A stretch of 64,000 bases of DNA, from positions 27,808 to 91,807 of the forward strand of contig LSIG01000210.1 of NCBI GenBank assembly GCA_001556125.1, read 5' to 3'. The DNA is from Rhizobiales bacterium CCH10-E5 (GTDB lineage Bacteria; Pseudomonadota; Alphaproteobacteria; Rhizobiales; Beijerinckiaceae). This document shows, one piece after another, positions 10,430-18,893 of the stretch (position 1 is its first letter; the number at the start of each line of letters is the position of its first letter). The translations under genes were made by a program, and so were the position numbers. The notes below the pieces were generated by a model. That model was not told the origin of the DNA, ran no database searches, and saw only the letters and a program-made list of their open reading frames with translations.

Positions 10430-11155
10430 GTGAAGCGCTGCTATTCTTGCCTAGCGTTGTTGATCCTGTCGCCGGCACTCCTGTTACTCGGCTATTATGC
10501 CATCTACAGCCGCGAATTTGCGTATCGCATCTCGCTTACGGTCGAAACCCCGGCGGGACTCCGCCAAGGCTCGAGCGTCATTCGCGTCTTCTTTGGGCCG
10601 AGTTTCGGTTGGTCGTCGCGCGGAATCAGTTCGAGGGGAGAGGCAACCTTCATCGATCTCGGCGAGGGCAAGCACGTTGTCGCGCTTCTGGCCCAAGGCC
10701 CGCGCGGCGACGCGGGCAATCTGCAGACGCTCGTGTCGCAGGCTCTTTTTGGCCTGAGTCCGCAGGGTTATCTCAAGCGAGCTCCGATCGAGGTCGCAGA
10801 GTTACCTGTTGGCACGCGTGTTGCGCTGGTGGGTGAGACCATTCCCACGCTGGTGACATTCAGGAACACGAACGATCGCGCCAGCGCCAAGGTCGTCGCG
10901 CCGACAGGTTTCGCAGCGAGCTTCGGCCAAGGTTACGAACTGAGAAGTGCCGATCTTGAGATCGTGTCCGCCGGGATCTGGCCGTTCAACCTGTTGCCGG
11001 TTCCGTGGCCGAAATCGCTGTTTGGCGAATCGGTGATCCGACAGATTGAGTCTCGGTTGCCCTTTCTCGTTACGGATCGAGAGCAGCTTTGGACGCAACG
11101 CACTCCTCCCAACGCTCCATACATTACCCAATTGCGGCAATTCTTGAGGGACTGA
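10430..11155 (+). CDS. Hypothetical membrane-anchored or exported protein
   Basis: I do not recognise this 241-residue protein. The GTG start at 10430 gives an N-terminal hydrophobic helix (about residues 7-27, LALLILSPALLLLGYYAIYS), so it is anchored to, or exported across, the inner membrane with the bulk outside. The rest is mixed alpha/beta without known motifs. Base composition is visibly lower in GC than the genes on both sides. It sits next to an IS remnant (11168), so lateral acquisition is likely. The start has only a weak RBS, so a slightly different start is possible. Confidence 0.6.
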   Translation: MKRCYSCLALLILSPALLLLGYYAIYSREFAYRISLTVETPAGLRQGSSVIRVFFGPSFGWSSRGISSRGEATFIDLGEGKHVVALLAQGPRGDAGNLQTLVSQALFGLSPQGYLKRAPIEVAELPVGTRVALVGETIPTLVTFRNTNDRASAKVVAPTGFAASFGQGYELRSADLEIVSAGIWPFNLLPVPWPKSLFGESVIRQIESRLPFLVTDREQLWTQRTPPNAPYITQLRQFLRD

Positions 11156-11167
11156 ACGATGGCGTTA

Positions 11168-11280
11168 TGGAGTTGACCCGGTTTTGTGGACACCCCTGAA
11201 GTCATTTGCCGGAGTGTCTGATCCCGCGTTTTCGATCCTCGTATCTGCCGGAGTTCCGGCGGCAGATGGTCGAGATGGAG
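11168..11280 (+). mobile_element. Left-end remnant of an IS3-family insertion sequence
   Basis: Starting at TGGAGTTGACCCGGTTTTGT the sequence resembles the terminal inverted repeat of IS3-family elements. The following plus-strand frame encodes RFRSSYLPEFRRQMVEM, very like the OrfA transposase N-terminus (typically YSPEFRRQMVEL). Homology stops around 11280, before the helix-turn-helix is complete, and no OrfB or right end is present, so this is a truncated remnant. It follows the low-GC gene directly and marks an insertion or deletion scar between nudC and pheA. Confidence 0.7.
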
Positions 11281-11338
11281 CGAAAGCCGCTTCTTAGCGA
11301 CAGAGAGGGTGCCCTCCGCCACGACAGCCGCCCTGCCC

Positions 11339-12193
11339 TCACTCCGCGGCCTCGGCGAAGTTCTCGCGCAGGGGGCTCGCCGGGTAGACGCCGAGGATCT
11401 TCACCTCCTTCGAGAAGAAGGCGAGTTCGTCGAGCGCGCGGCGCAGGGCGGGATCCTCCGGATGCCCCTCGACATCGGCATAGAACATCGTCGCCGAGAA
11501 CTGGCCGTCGACCATGTAGCTCTCGAGCTTGGTCATGTTGATGCCGTTGGTGGCAAATCCGCCCATCGCCTTGTAGAGCGCGGCCGGCAGGTTGCGGACC
11601 TGGAAGATCAGCGTCGTCACCGTCTTCGCGGCGCCCTGGCGGGTGAATTCGGGGTATTTCGAGAGGATGACGAAGCGCGTTGTGTTGTGCTTCTCGTCCT
11701 CGATGTCCTCCATCAGGATCTCGAGGCCGTAGACTTCGGCCGCGATGCGCGGCGCGATTGCCGCCCGGGTGACGTCCGCCGCCTCCGCCACCTGACGGGC
11801 CGAGCCGGCGGTGTCGGCCGCGACCTCGGCCTTGAGGCCGAGCTTGCGGATGATCTTGCGGCACTGGCCGAGCGCATGGATGTGGCTCTGCACCCGCGTC
11901 AGCGTCGCCAGGGTCGCGCCCTTCACCGCCATCAGATGGAAGCGGATCGGCAGGAAATGCTCGCCGATGATGTGCAGCCCCGAGCGCGGCAGCAGGTGGT
12001 GGATATCGGCGACACGGCCGGCGATCGAGTTCTCGATCGGGATCATGCCGTAGCGCGCGGTGCCGTCGGAGACCGCCGCCAGCGCATCCTCGAAGGTGGC
12101 GCAGGGCAGAAGCTCGCAATCCGGAAAAACCTGCAGGGCGGCCTGGGAGGAGAAGGCGCCGGGTTCGCCCTGGTAGGAAACGATGATGGTCAT
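11339..12193 (-). CDS. pheA: Prephenate dehydratase
   Basis: Converts prephenate to phenylpyruvate in phenylalanine synthesis. It is monofunctional, 284 residues, with no chorismate mutase domain. It begins IIVSYQGEPGAFSSQAAL, contains IPIENSIAGRV, and has the catalytic TRF motif in NTTRFVILSK. A C-terminal ACT domain (VTTLIFQVRNLPAALYKAM, then LESYMV) gives feedback control by phenylalanine. It lies 18 bases downstream of kdsB on the same strand, an arrangement common in Rhizobiales. Confidence 0.96.
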   Translation of the reverse strand: MTIIVSYQGEPGAFSSQAALQVFPDCELLPCATFEDALAAVSDGTARYGMIPIENSIAGRVADIHHLLPRSGLHIIGEHFLPIRFHLMAVKGATLATLTRVQSHIHALGQCRKIIRKLGLKAEVAADTAGSARQVAEAADVTRAAIAPRIAAEVYGLEILMEDIEDEKHNTTRFVILSKYPEFTRQGAAKTVTTLIFQVRNLPAALYKAMGGFATNGINMTKLESYMVDGQFSATMFYADVEGHPEDPALRRALDELAFFSKEVKILGVYPASPLRENFAEAAE

Positions 12194-12211
12194 GAATGCG
12201 GCTCTCGGACT

Positions 12212-12949
12212 TCAGGCGCTGGTCTTCAGGACCGCGCGGGCGCGGTCGAGGTCGGGGGGCGTGTCGACGCCGCGCGGGACATGGTCGATGATCATGGCGT
12301 CGATGCGCATACCGTCCTCGAGCGCGCGCAGCTGCTCGAGGCTCTCGCGCTTCTCCAGCGTCGATTGCGGCAGGCTGACGAATCGGTCGAGCGCGCGGCG
12401 GCGATAGGCGTAGATGCCGACATGGTGGTAGAGCGGGCCCTCGCCATAGGGTGCCGTGGCGCGGGTGAAATAGAGCGCCCGCAGGCGGCCCGGTGCCACG
12501 GGGCTGCCGATCATCTTGACGACGCTGGGGGCGGTTTTTTCCTCCTCGTCGGTGATCAGCCCGACGAGCGTGGCGATCTGCACCGCCGGATCCGCCAACG
12601 GCGTGATCGAGGCGGCGATCGCGATGGGATCCAGCGTGGGGAAATCGCCCTGGACGTTGACGATGACGTCGTGGAGGCCGTTGGGATCGAGGATGTCGGC
12701 CGCCTCCTTGATGCGGTCCGAGCCCGAGGGGTGCTCGGCGCTGGTCATCACCGCGACGCCGCCCGCGGCCTCGACTGCGGCCTTGATGTCGTCCGAGTCG
12801 GTCGCGACCGCGACGGGGCCGATGCCGGCCGCGACGGCGCGGCGCCAGACGCGAACGATCATCGGCTCGCCATGGATGTCGGCCAGCGGCTTGCCGGGCA
12901 GGCGCGTCGCTCGAAGGCGCGCAGGGATCAGGATCAGCGGGTCCGACAT
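12212..12949 (-). CDS. kdsB: 3-deoxy-manno-octulosonate cytidylyltransferase (CMP-KDO synthetase)
   Basis: Activates KDO with CTP for lipopolysaccharide inner-core synthesis. It has 245 residues, the usual length. Signature elements are [21 protein letters not shown] at the N-terminus (nucleotide-binding loop), [20 protein letters not shown] and VNVQGDFP. First gene of the kdsB-pheA pair. The 201-base gap to the divergent cytochrome gene should carry both promoters, but I see no strong consensus match there. Confidence 0.95.
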   Translation of the reverse strand: MSDPLILIPARLRATRLPGKPLADIHGEPMIVRVWRRAVAAGIGPVAVATDSDDIKAAVEAAGGVAVMTSAEHPSGSDRIKEAADILDPNGLHDVIVNVQGDFPTLDPIAIAASITPLADPAVQIATLVGLITDEEEKTAPSVVKMIGSPVAPGRLRALYFTRATAPYGEGPLYHHVGIYAYRRRALDRFVSLPQSTLEKRESLEQLRALEDGMRIDAMIIDHVPRGVDTPPDLDRARAVLKTSA

Positions 12950-13150
12950 GATGGCTGGCAGGGCTCGTTAGCGGCGGCGCACAGGCGGCGCGCGAGGCGT
13001 CAAAAGGTCTCAAAGCGGAGCGTGCTTATACGAGTTGCAATGAGGCGCGCAAAGCGGTTAAGCAACGCGCGGGTGTCGGCCCTTCCGGGTCCGCACGATG
13101 CTGTCTTGCTTCCCGTGCCGGGCGCACGGGCGGCCGAGGGTTCGGATACG

Positions 13151-13690
13151 ATGGATATCGAAACCAACAAGATCGCCGGTGCCGTTCTCTCGACGCTGCT
13201 CGTGGTGATGGGCCTCAACATGACGGCCGGCATCGTGTTCGCGCCGAAGAAGCCCGCCGTTCCCGGCTACGACCTGCCGAGCGACGAGCCTGTGGCTGCC
13301 GCTGCTGGGCCGGCCGCCGCGGCCGAGGAGCCGATCGCGGTTCGCCTCGCGAAGGCCGACGTCGCCCGCGGCGAGAAGGCCGTCGGCGCTTGCAAGGCCT
13401 GCCACACCTTCGAGAAGGGCGGCGCCAACAAGATCGGCCCGCATCTCTACGACGTCTATGGTCGCAACAAGGGCGCCGTCGACGGCTTCGCCTATTCGGC
13501 GGCGATGAAGGGCAAGTCGGCCGAGAAGTGGGAGGCCGATCAGCTCGACGGCTTCCTGAAGAACCCGAAAGCCTACATGCCTGGCACCATCATGGCCTTC
13601 GCCGGCGTGAGCCGCCCCGACACCCGCGCCGACATGGTGGCGTATCTGAATTCGCTGGCCGACGCGCCGAAGCCGCTGCCCAAGCCCTGA
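13151..13690 (+). CDS. Membrane-anchored class I cytochrome c (CycM-like)
   Basis: A 179-residue electron carrier. An N-terminal uncleaved-looking anchor (about residues 9-30, AGAVLSTLLVVMGLNMTAGIVF) is followed by an Ala/Pro-rich linker and a c-type haem domain. The haem site CKACH is at residues 81-85, and the methionine ligand is probably in AYMPGTIMAF. This is the layout of CycM (cytochrome c552) that feeds cytochrome oxidase in rhizobia. The start is the ATG at 13151; a much longer upstream frame is a shadow of kdsB and pheA. A clear terminator follows at 13724. Confidence 0.92.
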   Translation: MDIETNKIAGAVLSTLLVVMGLNMTAGIVFAPKKPAVPGYDLPSDEPVAAAAGPAAAAEEPIAVRLAKADVARGEKAVGACKACHTFEKGGANKIGPHLYDVYGRNKGAVDGFAYSAAMKGKSAEKWEADQLDGFLKNPKAYMPGTIMAFAGVSRPDTRADMVAYLNSLADAPKPLPKP

Positions 13691-13723
13691 GCCGCAGCCG
13701 GCCTCCGATCACACTTCATTGAA

Positions 13724-13748
13724 GCCGGGCGCTGCGCCCGGCTTTTTT
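13724..13748 (+). terminator. Rho-independent terminator after cytochrome c
   Basis: GCCGGGCGC (13724-13732) pairs with GCGCCCGGC (13734-13742), followed directly by six T residues (13743-13748). The centre bases would open to give a normal loop. It ends the cytochrome c transcript 34 bases after the stop codon. Confidence 0.9.
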
Positions 13749-13882
13749 GTTGCGGCCCCGACGCTTGCCCCGGTCACGGTGTTGCCGCCACGATGATGTG
13801 CGATGTTGCACCTGCCGGCAGAGCGGGCCAGATGACAGCGGGCGATTCGGATGCCCCGCCATCGACGAGGAGACGCGACACG

Positions 13883-15751
13883 ATGACGATCCGCATGACG
13901 CGCCGCCGGGTCCTGAAAGGGGCCGCGCTCCTCGCCGGCGGAACGGCGCTGCCCGGCCTGGGTGGGCGCGCCACAGCGCAGGCCACCGAAACGCACGGCC
14001 TCTCGACCTTCGGCGAACTCGGGCTGCCCGCCGATTTTCCGCATTTTCCTTATGTGAACCCGAAGGCGCCCAAGGGCGGCACACTGACCGTCCAGATCAA
14101 GCGGGCAAGCGGCAACCAGAGCTTCGACACCTTCAACACGCTCAACACCTTCGTGCTGCAGGGCGATGGCGCCGCCGGGATGGATGCCTGCTTCGACAGC
14201 CTGATGGCCGGTTCGGGAGACGAGCCGGGCACGCTCTACGGCCTGCTGGCCAAGAGCGTCTCGGCGTCGGCCGACCGGCTGACCTACCGGTTTCGCTTGA
14301 GGCCGGAGGCGCGCTTCCATGACGGCAGCCGCGTCACGGCGCGCGATGTCGCCTTCAGCATGAACCTGCTGAAGAGCAAGGGGCACCCCTCCTACCGGCT
14401 GATGCTGAACGAGCTGGCCTCGGCGCAAGCCGAGAGCGACGAGATCTTCGTCGCCCAGCTGACGCCGAAGCGCAGCCGCGACCTGCATCTGGTCGTTGCC
14501 GGCCTGCCGGTCTTCTCAGAAAAATACTGGTCCACCCGCAATTTCGAGGCCTCGACGCTGGAGGCGCCGCTGGGCTCAGGTCCCTATCGCGTGGGACGCT
14601 TCGAGCAGGGCCGCTTCATCGAGTTCGAGCGCGTGGCCGACTACTGGGGGCGCGATCTTCCGGTGAATGTCGGCATGAACAATTTCGACAGGGTGCGCTG
14701 GGAGTATTTCCGCGACCGGCAGGTGGCGTTCGAGGCCTTCAAGAGCGGCATCATCACCTTCCAGGAGGAGTTCACCTCCCGCATCTGGGCGACCGGCTAC
14801 GACTTCCCGGCTTTGCACGAGGGCAAGGTGAAGAAGGAGGCGCTGCCGAAGACGGACCCGACCGGCTCCCAGGGCTGGATCTTCAACCTGCGCCGCGAGA
14901 AATTCGCCGACCCTCGCATCCGCGAGGCGCTCGGCCTGTGTTTTGACTTCGAATGGACGAATCGGAACATCATGTTCTCGTCCTTCTCGCGGATGACGTC
15001 CTATTTCGAGAACTCGGATTCGAAGGCGACCGGCCTGCCCTCGCCGGCGGAGCTCAAACTGCTCGAGCCCTTCCGCGGCAAGGTGCCCGAAGAGGTCTTC
15101 GGCGAACCGTTCCTGCCGCCGGTCTCGGACGGGTCGGGCAGCGACCGCGCCCTGCTGCGCCGCGCCGACGACATGTTCCGCGCCGCCGGCTGCAAGCGCG
15201 ACGGCAATGTGCTGAAGCTGCCGAACGGCCAGCCTTTCGAGATCGAGTTCCTCGATTCGCAAGGGGCGCTGCAGCCCCATACGCAGCCCTTCCAGGCCAA
15301 TCTGAAGCGGCTCGGCATCAGCGCCACGTCGCGCATCGTCGACGCGGCCCAGTATCAGCGCCGGCTCGACGAGTTCGACTTCGACATCATCAGCCGCGCG
15401 CTCGGCGGCAGCGCGATCCCGAGCGATTCCTTGCGCATCGTCTATGGCTCGGAGGCGGCCAGGACCCGCGGCTCGCGCAATGTCGGCGGCGTCAGCCACC
15501 CCGCCATCGACGCGATGATCGAGGCGATCGGCCAAGCCGACAGCTATGCCGAGGTCGTGGTCGCGGCCAAATGCCTCGACCGGATCCTGCGCGCCGGGCG
15601 CTACTGGATTCCGATGTGGTGGAACCCGACGGAGTGGCTGGCCTATTGGGACATGTTCGAGCGGCCGCAGACCAAGCCGAAATACGGCTCGGGCGCGCCG
15701 GCGATCTGGTGGTACGACGCCGACAAGGCGAAGCGGATCGGGAAGGCCTGA
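13883..15751 (+). CDS. yejA: Peptide/microcin-C-type ABC transporter substrate-binding protein (family 5, YejA-like)
   Basis: A 622-residue periplasmic oligopeptide-binding protein. The start is the ATG at 13883, behind GAGGAGA. The N-terminus has a twin-arginine signal (MTRRRVLKGAA...) ending near ATAQA. The mature opening, GLSTFGELGLPADFPHFPYVNPKAPKGG, and the long SBP_bac_5 body match YejA. It heads the yejA-yejB-yejE-(PIN cassette)-yejF operon, six bases before yejB. Substrate by homology: short peptides and peptide-like antibiotics; not provable from sequence alone. Confidence 0.92.
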   Translation: MTIRMTRRRVLKGAALLAGGTALPGLGGRATAQATETHGLSTFGELGLPADFPHFPYVNPKAPKGGTLTVQIKRASGNQSFDTFNTLNTFVLQGDGAAGMDACFDSLMAGSGDEPGTLYGLLAKSVSASADRLTYRFRLRPEARFHDGSRVTARDVAFSMNLLKSKGHPSYRLMLNELASAQAESDEIFVAQLTPKRSRDLHLVVAGLPVFSEKYWSTRNFEASTLEAPLGSGPYRVGRFEQGRFIEFERVADYWGRDLPVNVGMNNFDRVRWEYFRDRQVAFEAFKSGIITFQEEFTSRIWATGYDFPALHEGKVKKEALPKTDPTGSQGWIFNLRREKFADPRIREALGLCFDFEWTNRNIMFSSFSRMTSYFENSDSKATGLPSPAELKLLEPFRGKVPEEVFGEPFLPPVSDGSGSDRALLRRADDMFRAAGCKRDGNVLKLPNGQPFEIEFLDSQGALQPHTQPFQANLKRLGISATSRIVDAAQYQRRLDEFDFDIISRALGGSAIPSDSLRIVYGSEAARTRGSRNVGGVSHPAIDAMIEAIGQADSYAEVVVAAKCLDRILRAGRYWIPMWWNPTEWLAYWDMFERPQTKPKYGSGAPAIWWYDADKAKRIGKA

Positions 15752-15757
15752 GCCGGC

Positions 15758-16855
15758 ATGCTGAGCTACATCGCGCGCCGCATCGCCCTGATGGTGCCGA
15801 CCCTTTTCGGCATCCTGCTGATCTCCTTCGTGATCGTGCAGTTCGCCCCCGGCGGGCCGGTGGAACGGGTCATTTCGCAGTTGCAGAACCCCAACAGCGG
15901 CGGGGCGGCGGATCGCGTCGGCGGGGGATCGGGTGGGGATGCGGGAGCCCAGGCTGCGGGCGACGCCGGCTCCGCCTATCGCGGGGCGCAGGGCCTCGAC
16001 CCCGCCTTCATCAAGGAGCTGGAGAAGCAGTTCGGCTTCGACAAGCCGGCGCATGAGCGCTTCCTGAAGATGCTCGGCGACTATGTGCGCTTCGATTTCG
16101 GCCGCAGTTATTTCCGCGACGCGCCGGTGCTGCAGCTGATCAAGGAGAAGCTGCCGGTCTCGATCTCGCTCGGGCTGTGGATGACGCTGCTGTCCTATGC
16201 GATCTCGATCCCGCTCGGCATCCGCAAGGCGGTGAAGGACGGGTCGCGCTTCGACACCTGGACGAGCGCTGTCGTCATCGTCGGCTACGCTATTCCCGGC
16301 TTCCTCTTCGCGATCCTGCTGATCGTGCTCTTCGCGGGCGGCTCGTTCTGGCAGATCTTCCCGCTGCGCGGGCTCACCTCCGACAATTTCTCGCAACTGA
16401 GCCTGACGGGCAAAATCCTCGATTACCTCTGGCACATCGCGCTGCCGGTGACGGCGATGGCGCTCGGCGCCTTCGCGACCTCGACGCTTTTGACCAAGAA
16501 CTCCTTCCTCGACGAGATCCGCAAGCAATACGTCCTGACCGCGCGGATGAAGGGACTGTCCGAGCGTGGCGTGCTCTACGGACATGTCTTCCGCAATGCG
16601 ATGCTGATCGTCATCGCGGGCTTTCCCGGCGCCTTCGTCGGCGCCCTCTTCGCCGGCTCGCTGCTGATCGAGACGATCTTCTCGCTCGACGGGCTCGGGC
16701 TCCTCTCCTTCGAGGCGATCGTCAACCGCGACTACCCAGTCGTCTTCGCCAATCTCTACATCTTCTCGCTGATCGGCCTCGTCGTGCATCTCATCACCGA
16801 CCTGACCTATACCTGGGTCGATCCCCGCATCGATTTCGAGACGCGGGAGACGTGA
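15758..16855 (+). CDS. yejB: ABC transporter permease YejB
   Basis: A 365-residue inner-membrane permease of the DppB/OppB type. It has an N-terminal helix ([29 protein letters not shown]), then a long periplasmic Gly/Ala-rich loop (about residues 45-85), and a five-helix core. The EAA loop ([21 protein letters not shown]) contacts the ATPase. The glycine-rich loop is low-complexity but in frame. It pairs with YejE, which starts one base after its stop. Confidence 0.94.
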   Translation: MLSYIARRIALMVPTLFGILLISFVIVQFAPGGPVERVISQLQNPNSGGAADRVGGGSGGDAGAQAAGDAGSAYRGAQGLDPAFIKELEKQFGFDKPAHERFLKMLGDYVRFDFGRSYFRDAPVLQLIKEKLPVSISLGLWMTLLSYAISIPLGIRKAVKDGSRFDTWTSAVVIVGYAIPGFLFAILLIVLFAGGSFWQIFPLRGLTSDNFSQLSLTGKILDYLWHIALPVTAMALGAFATSTLLTKNSFLDEIRKQYVLTARMKGLSERGVLYGHVFRNAMLIVIAGFPGAFVGALFAGSLLIETIFSLDGLGLLSFEAIVNRDYPVVFANLYIFSLIGLVVHLITDLTYTWVDPRIDFETRET

Positions 16856-16856
16856 G

Positions 16857-18029
16857 ATGAGCGACACGCTGACCGCACCGCCGCCCATCTTGCGTGCGGA
16901 GACGCCGCTGGCCCCGGCCGAAGCCGCCCAGGGCTGGCTCAAGCTCTCGCCGATCAACCGGCGCCGGCTCAATAACTTCAAGGCCAACCGGCGCGGCTGG
17001 TGGTCGCTCTGGATCTTCCTGACGCTGTTCGTGCTGTCGCTCTTTGCCGAGTTCCTGGCCAACGACCGGCCGCTCATCGTGCGCTACAAGGGCGAGTGGC
17101 TGTTCCCCGTCGCGGTAAACTACCCGGAGGAGAAGTTCGGCGGGTTCCTGGCCACGACGGATTACCGGGATCCGGTAATCGCCAAGGAGATCGACGCCAA
17201 CGGCTTCTCGGTCTGGCCACCGATCCGCTACAGCTATCGCACGCATAATCTCGACCTTCCGGTGCCGGCCCCGGCGCCGCCGACCTGGATGCTCAAGGAC
17301 GAGCAGTGCAAGGGCATCGCCGAGCGGACCGGCGGGACGGGCTGCCGCGATCTCGAATGGAACTGGCTCGGCACCGACGACCAGGGCCGCGACGTCGTCG
17401 CCCGGCTGATCTACGGCTTCCGCATCTCCATCCTGTTCGGGCTGATCCTGTGTGGGATCTCCTCGGTCATCGGCATCGCCGCGGGCGCCATCCAGGGCTA
17501 TTTCGGCGGCTGGACCGATCTCATCTTCCAGCGCGTGATCGAGATCTGGACGTCGATCCCGGCGCTCTACCTGCTGATCATCGTCGCCGCGATCATCACG
17601 CCGAGCTTCTTCGTGCTGCTCGGCATCCTGCTCCTGTTCTCCTGGGTCGCGCTGGTCGGCGTTGTCCGGGCCGAGTTCCTGAGGGCGCGCAATTTTGAGT
17701 ATGTCCGCGCGGCACGGGCGCTCGGGCTCTCCGACCGCGCCATCATGGTCAAGCATCTGCTGCCCAATGCGATGGTCGCGACCCTCACCTTCCTGCCCTT
17801 CATCCTGAACGGCTCGATCACGACCCTGACCTCGCTCGACTTCCTCGGCTTCGGCCTGCCGCCGGGCTCGCCCTCGCTCGGAGAACTTCTGGCGCAGGGC
17901 AAATCCAACCTGCAGGCGCCGTGGCTCGGTCTCTCCGGCTTCGTCGTCATCGCGCTGATGCTCTCGCTGCTGATCTTCATCGGCGAGGCGGTGCGGGATG
18001 CGTTCGACCCGCGGAAGACGTTTGCGTGA
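16857..18029 (+). CDS. yejE: ABC transporter permease YejE
   Basis: The second permease subunit, 390 residues, DppC/OppC type with the extended N-terminal region of YejE (SPINRRRLNNFKANRRGWWSLWIF, then a periplasmic stretch including GTDDQGRDVVARLIYGFRIS). The EAA loop reads YVRAARALGLSDRAIMVKHLLPN. It ends VRDAFDPRKTFA. Directly downstream, where yejF would normally start within a few bases, a two-gene toxin-antitoxin-like cassette intervenes. Confidence 0.94.
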   Translation: MSDTLTAPPPILRAETPLAPAEAAQGWLKLSPINRRRLNNFKANRRGWWSLWIFLTLFVLSLFAEFLANDRPLIVRYKGEWLFPVAVNYPEEKFGGFLATTDYRDPVIAKEIDANGFSVWPPIRYSYRTHNLDLPVPAPAPPTWMLKDEQCKGIAERTGGTGCRDLEWNWLGTDDQGRDVVARLIYGFRISILFGLILCGISSVIGIAAGAIQGYFGGWTDLIFQRVIEIWTSIPALYLLIIVAAIITPSFFVLLGILLLFSWVALVGVVRAEFLRARNFEYVRAARALGLSDRAIMVKHLLPNAMVATLTFLPFILNGSITTLTSLDFLGFGLPPGSPSLGELLAQGKSNLQAPWLGLSGFVVIALMLSLLIFIGEAVRDAFDPRKTFA

Positions 18030-18031
18030 GG

Positions 18032-18060
18032 TTGAAGAGCTCTTGGACAGATTGTATATA
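18032..18060 (+). promoter_or_regulatory. Candidate sigma-70-type promoter of the PIN cassette
   Basis: TTGAAG (18032-18037) and TATATA (18055-18060) are separated by exactly 17 bases, starting three bases after the yejE stop. The cassette ATG is at 18067, so initiation six or seven bases after the -10 box would give a leaderless or nearly leaderless mRNA. There is no Shine-Dalgarno sequence before this ATG. The AT-rich box stands out from the surrounding GC-rich DNA. Confidence 0.55.
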
Positions 18061-18066
18061 GAGCCC

Positions 18067-18423
18067 ATGCGCTCAGCGGCTGAAATCATCGATCTCTGGC
18101 CCTCCCGTGCCGATTTGGCGCGGGATCTGGACGTTTCGTACCAGACAGTCAGCAAATGGCGGCTCAGACGCTCGATCCCGCCCGTCTATTGGAAGCGCCT
18201 CCTGATCTCGGCATCGACACACGCGATTCCGAACGTGACCGCCATGGCCCTCGTGGATGCCCATGCAGGGAGCCCTCAGGGCGAGGTGTTGGCCGAGACT
18301 GTGCCGGTCGCACCGCCCACTAAGGCAGATGGACACTTCACGCGGTACCGGCATCTGGCACGCCCGCGCTTCAGATCGATTTCGGACGTGAACGCTCATC
18401 TCGCCACCTTGCGTGACGAATGA
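18067..18423 (+). CDS. Helix-turn-helix protein, probable antitoxin of a PIN module
   Basis: A 118-residue protein. Residues about 10-40 (WPSRADLARDLDVSYQTVSKWRLRR) form a Cro-type helix-turn-helix; the rest is unrecognised. The ATG at 18067 is preferred over the upstream ATG at 17998, which lies inside yejE. Its stop overlaps the start of the PIN gene (ATGA at 18420), as in toxin-antitoxin pairs with the DNA-binding partner first. The antitoxin role is inferred from context. No palindrome as striking as that at 6525 is visible. Confidence 0.72.
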   Translation: MRSAAEIIDLWPSRADLARDLDVSYQTVSKWRLRRSIPPVYWKRLLISASTHAIPNVTAMALVDAHAGSPQGEVLAETVPVAPPTKADGHFTRYRHLARPRFRSISDVNAHLATLRDE

Positions 18424-18893
18424 GCTCAGCGAGGGCGCCCAACCCGATCCCGCGCGTCTATGTCGATGCGAACGTCTTCATCCTCGCCTATGAGAGCGTC
18501 GGTCCAGAGGCTCTTCATGCTTTTGCGATCCTAGAAGCCATCGAGTCCGGCACGATTTACGGAGTGACCAGTGAACTGACGCTCGGCGAGGTGCTGCCCG
18601 GGCCTTTTGATGCAAACGACGCGGAACTGGCCGAAGCCTATCAGAACATCCTGACGAATGGCCCCGACCTGACGATGGTCCCCGTGACCCGCGACATCCT
18701 GGTATCCTCCGCCGAACTCAGAGCGGGGAAGCCCGGTTTGAAGCTGCAGGATGCTATCCACTGTGCGAGCGCGCTGATAGCAGACTGCGACTATCTCGTT
18801 TCCGACGACAGACGGATACCAAAAGCGCTGGGCTTCACCGTCGTCCGCTTCGGCCCCGATTCACTGACGGCGATCCTAGGACCTTCGGTTTGA
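18420..18893 (+). CDS. PIN-domain protein, probable toxin ribonuclease
   Basis: A 157-residue PIN nuclease. The acidic residues are present: Asp in VYVDANVFILAYE, Glu in TLGEVLPGPF, Asp in LQDAIHCASA and Asp-Asp in LVSDDRRIP. It differs from the PIN toxin at 6824 in length and sequence, so the two are separate acquisitions. Its TGA stop overlaps the TTG start of yejF (TTGA at 18890), so yejF translation would be coupled to the toxin frame. Confidence 0.85.
   Translation: MSSARAPNPIPRVYVDANVFILAYESVGPEALHAFAILEAIESGTIYGVTSELTLGEVLPGPFDANDAELAEAYQNILTNGPDLTMVPVTRDILVSSAELRAGKPGLKLQDAIHCASALIADCDYLVSDDRRIPKALGFTVVRFGPDSLTAILGPSV

Noticed and set aside
11309..13150. Long in-frame extension upstream of the cytochrome c start
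   Set aside because: It runs antisense through pheA and kdsB; the cytochrome has a proper ATG and membrane anchor at 13151.
15880..16010. Gly/Ala-rich stretch in yejB as a frameshift or insertion
   Set aside because: It stays in frame, falls in a periplasmic loop, and total length fits the family.
14576..17077. 833-codon frame on the minus strand across yejA and yejB
   Set aside because: Antisense shadow of two clearly real genes; composition is dominated by Arg/Glu/Asp/Ala with no motif.
18067..18423. Antitoxin gene read as an in-frame extension of yejE
   Set aside because: yejE ends at its usual C-terminus (DPRKTFA) with a TGA at 18027-18029, and the cassette frame is different.
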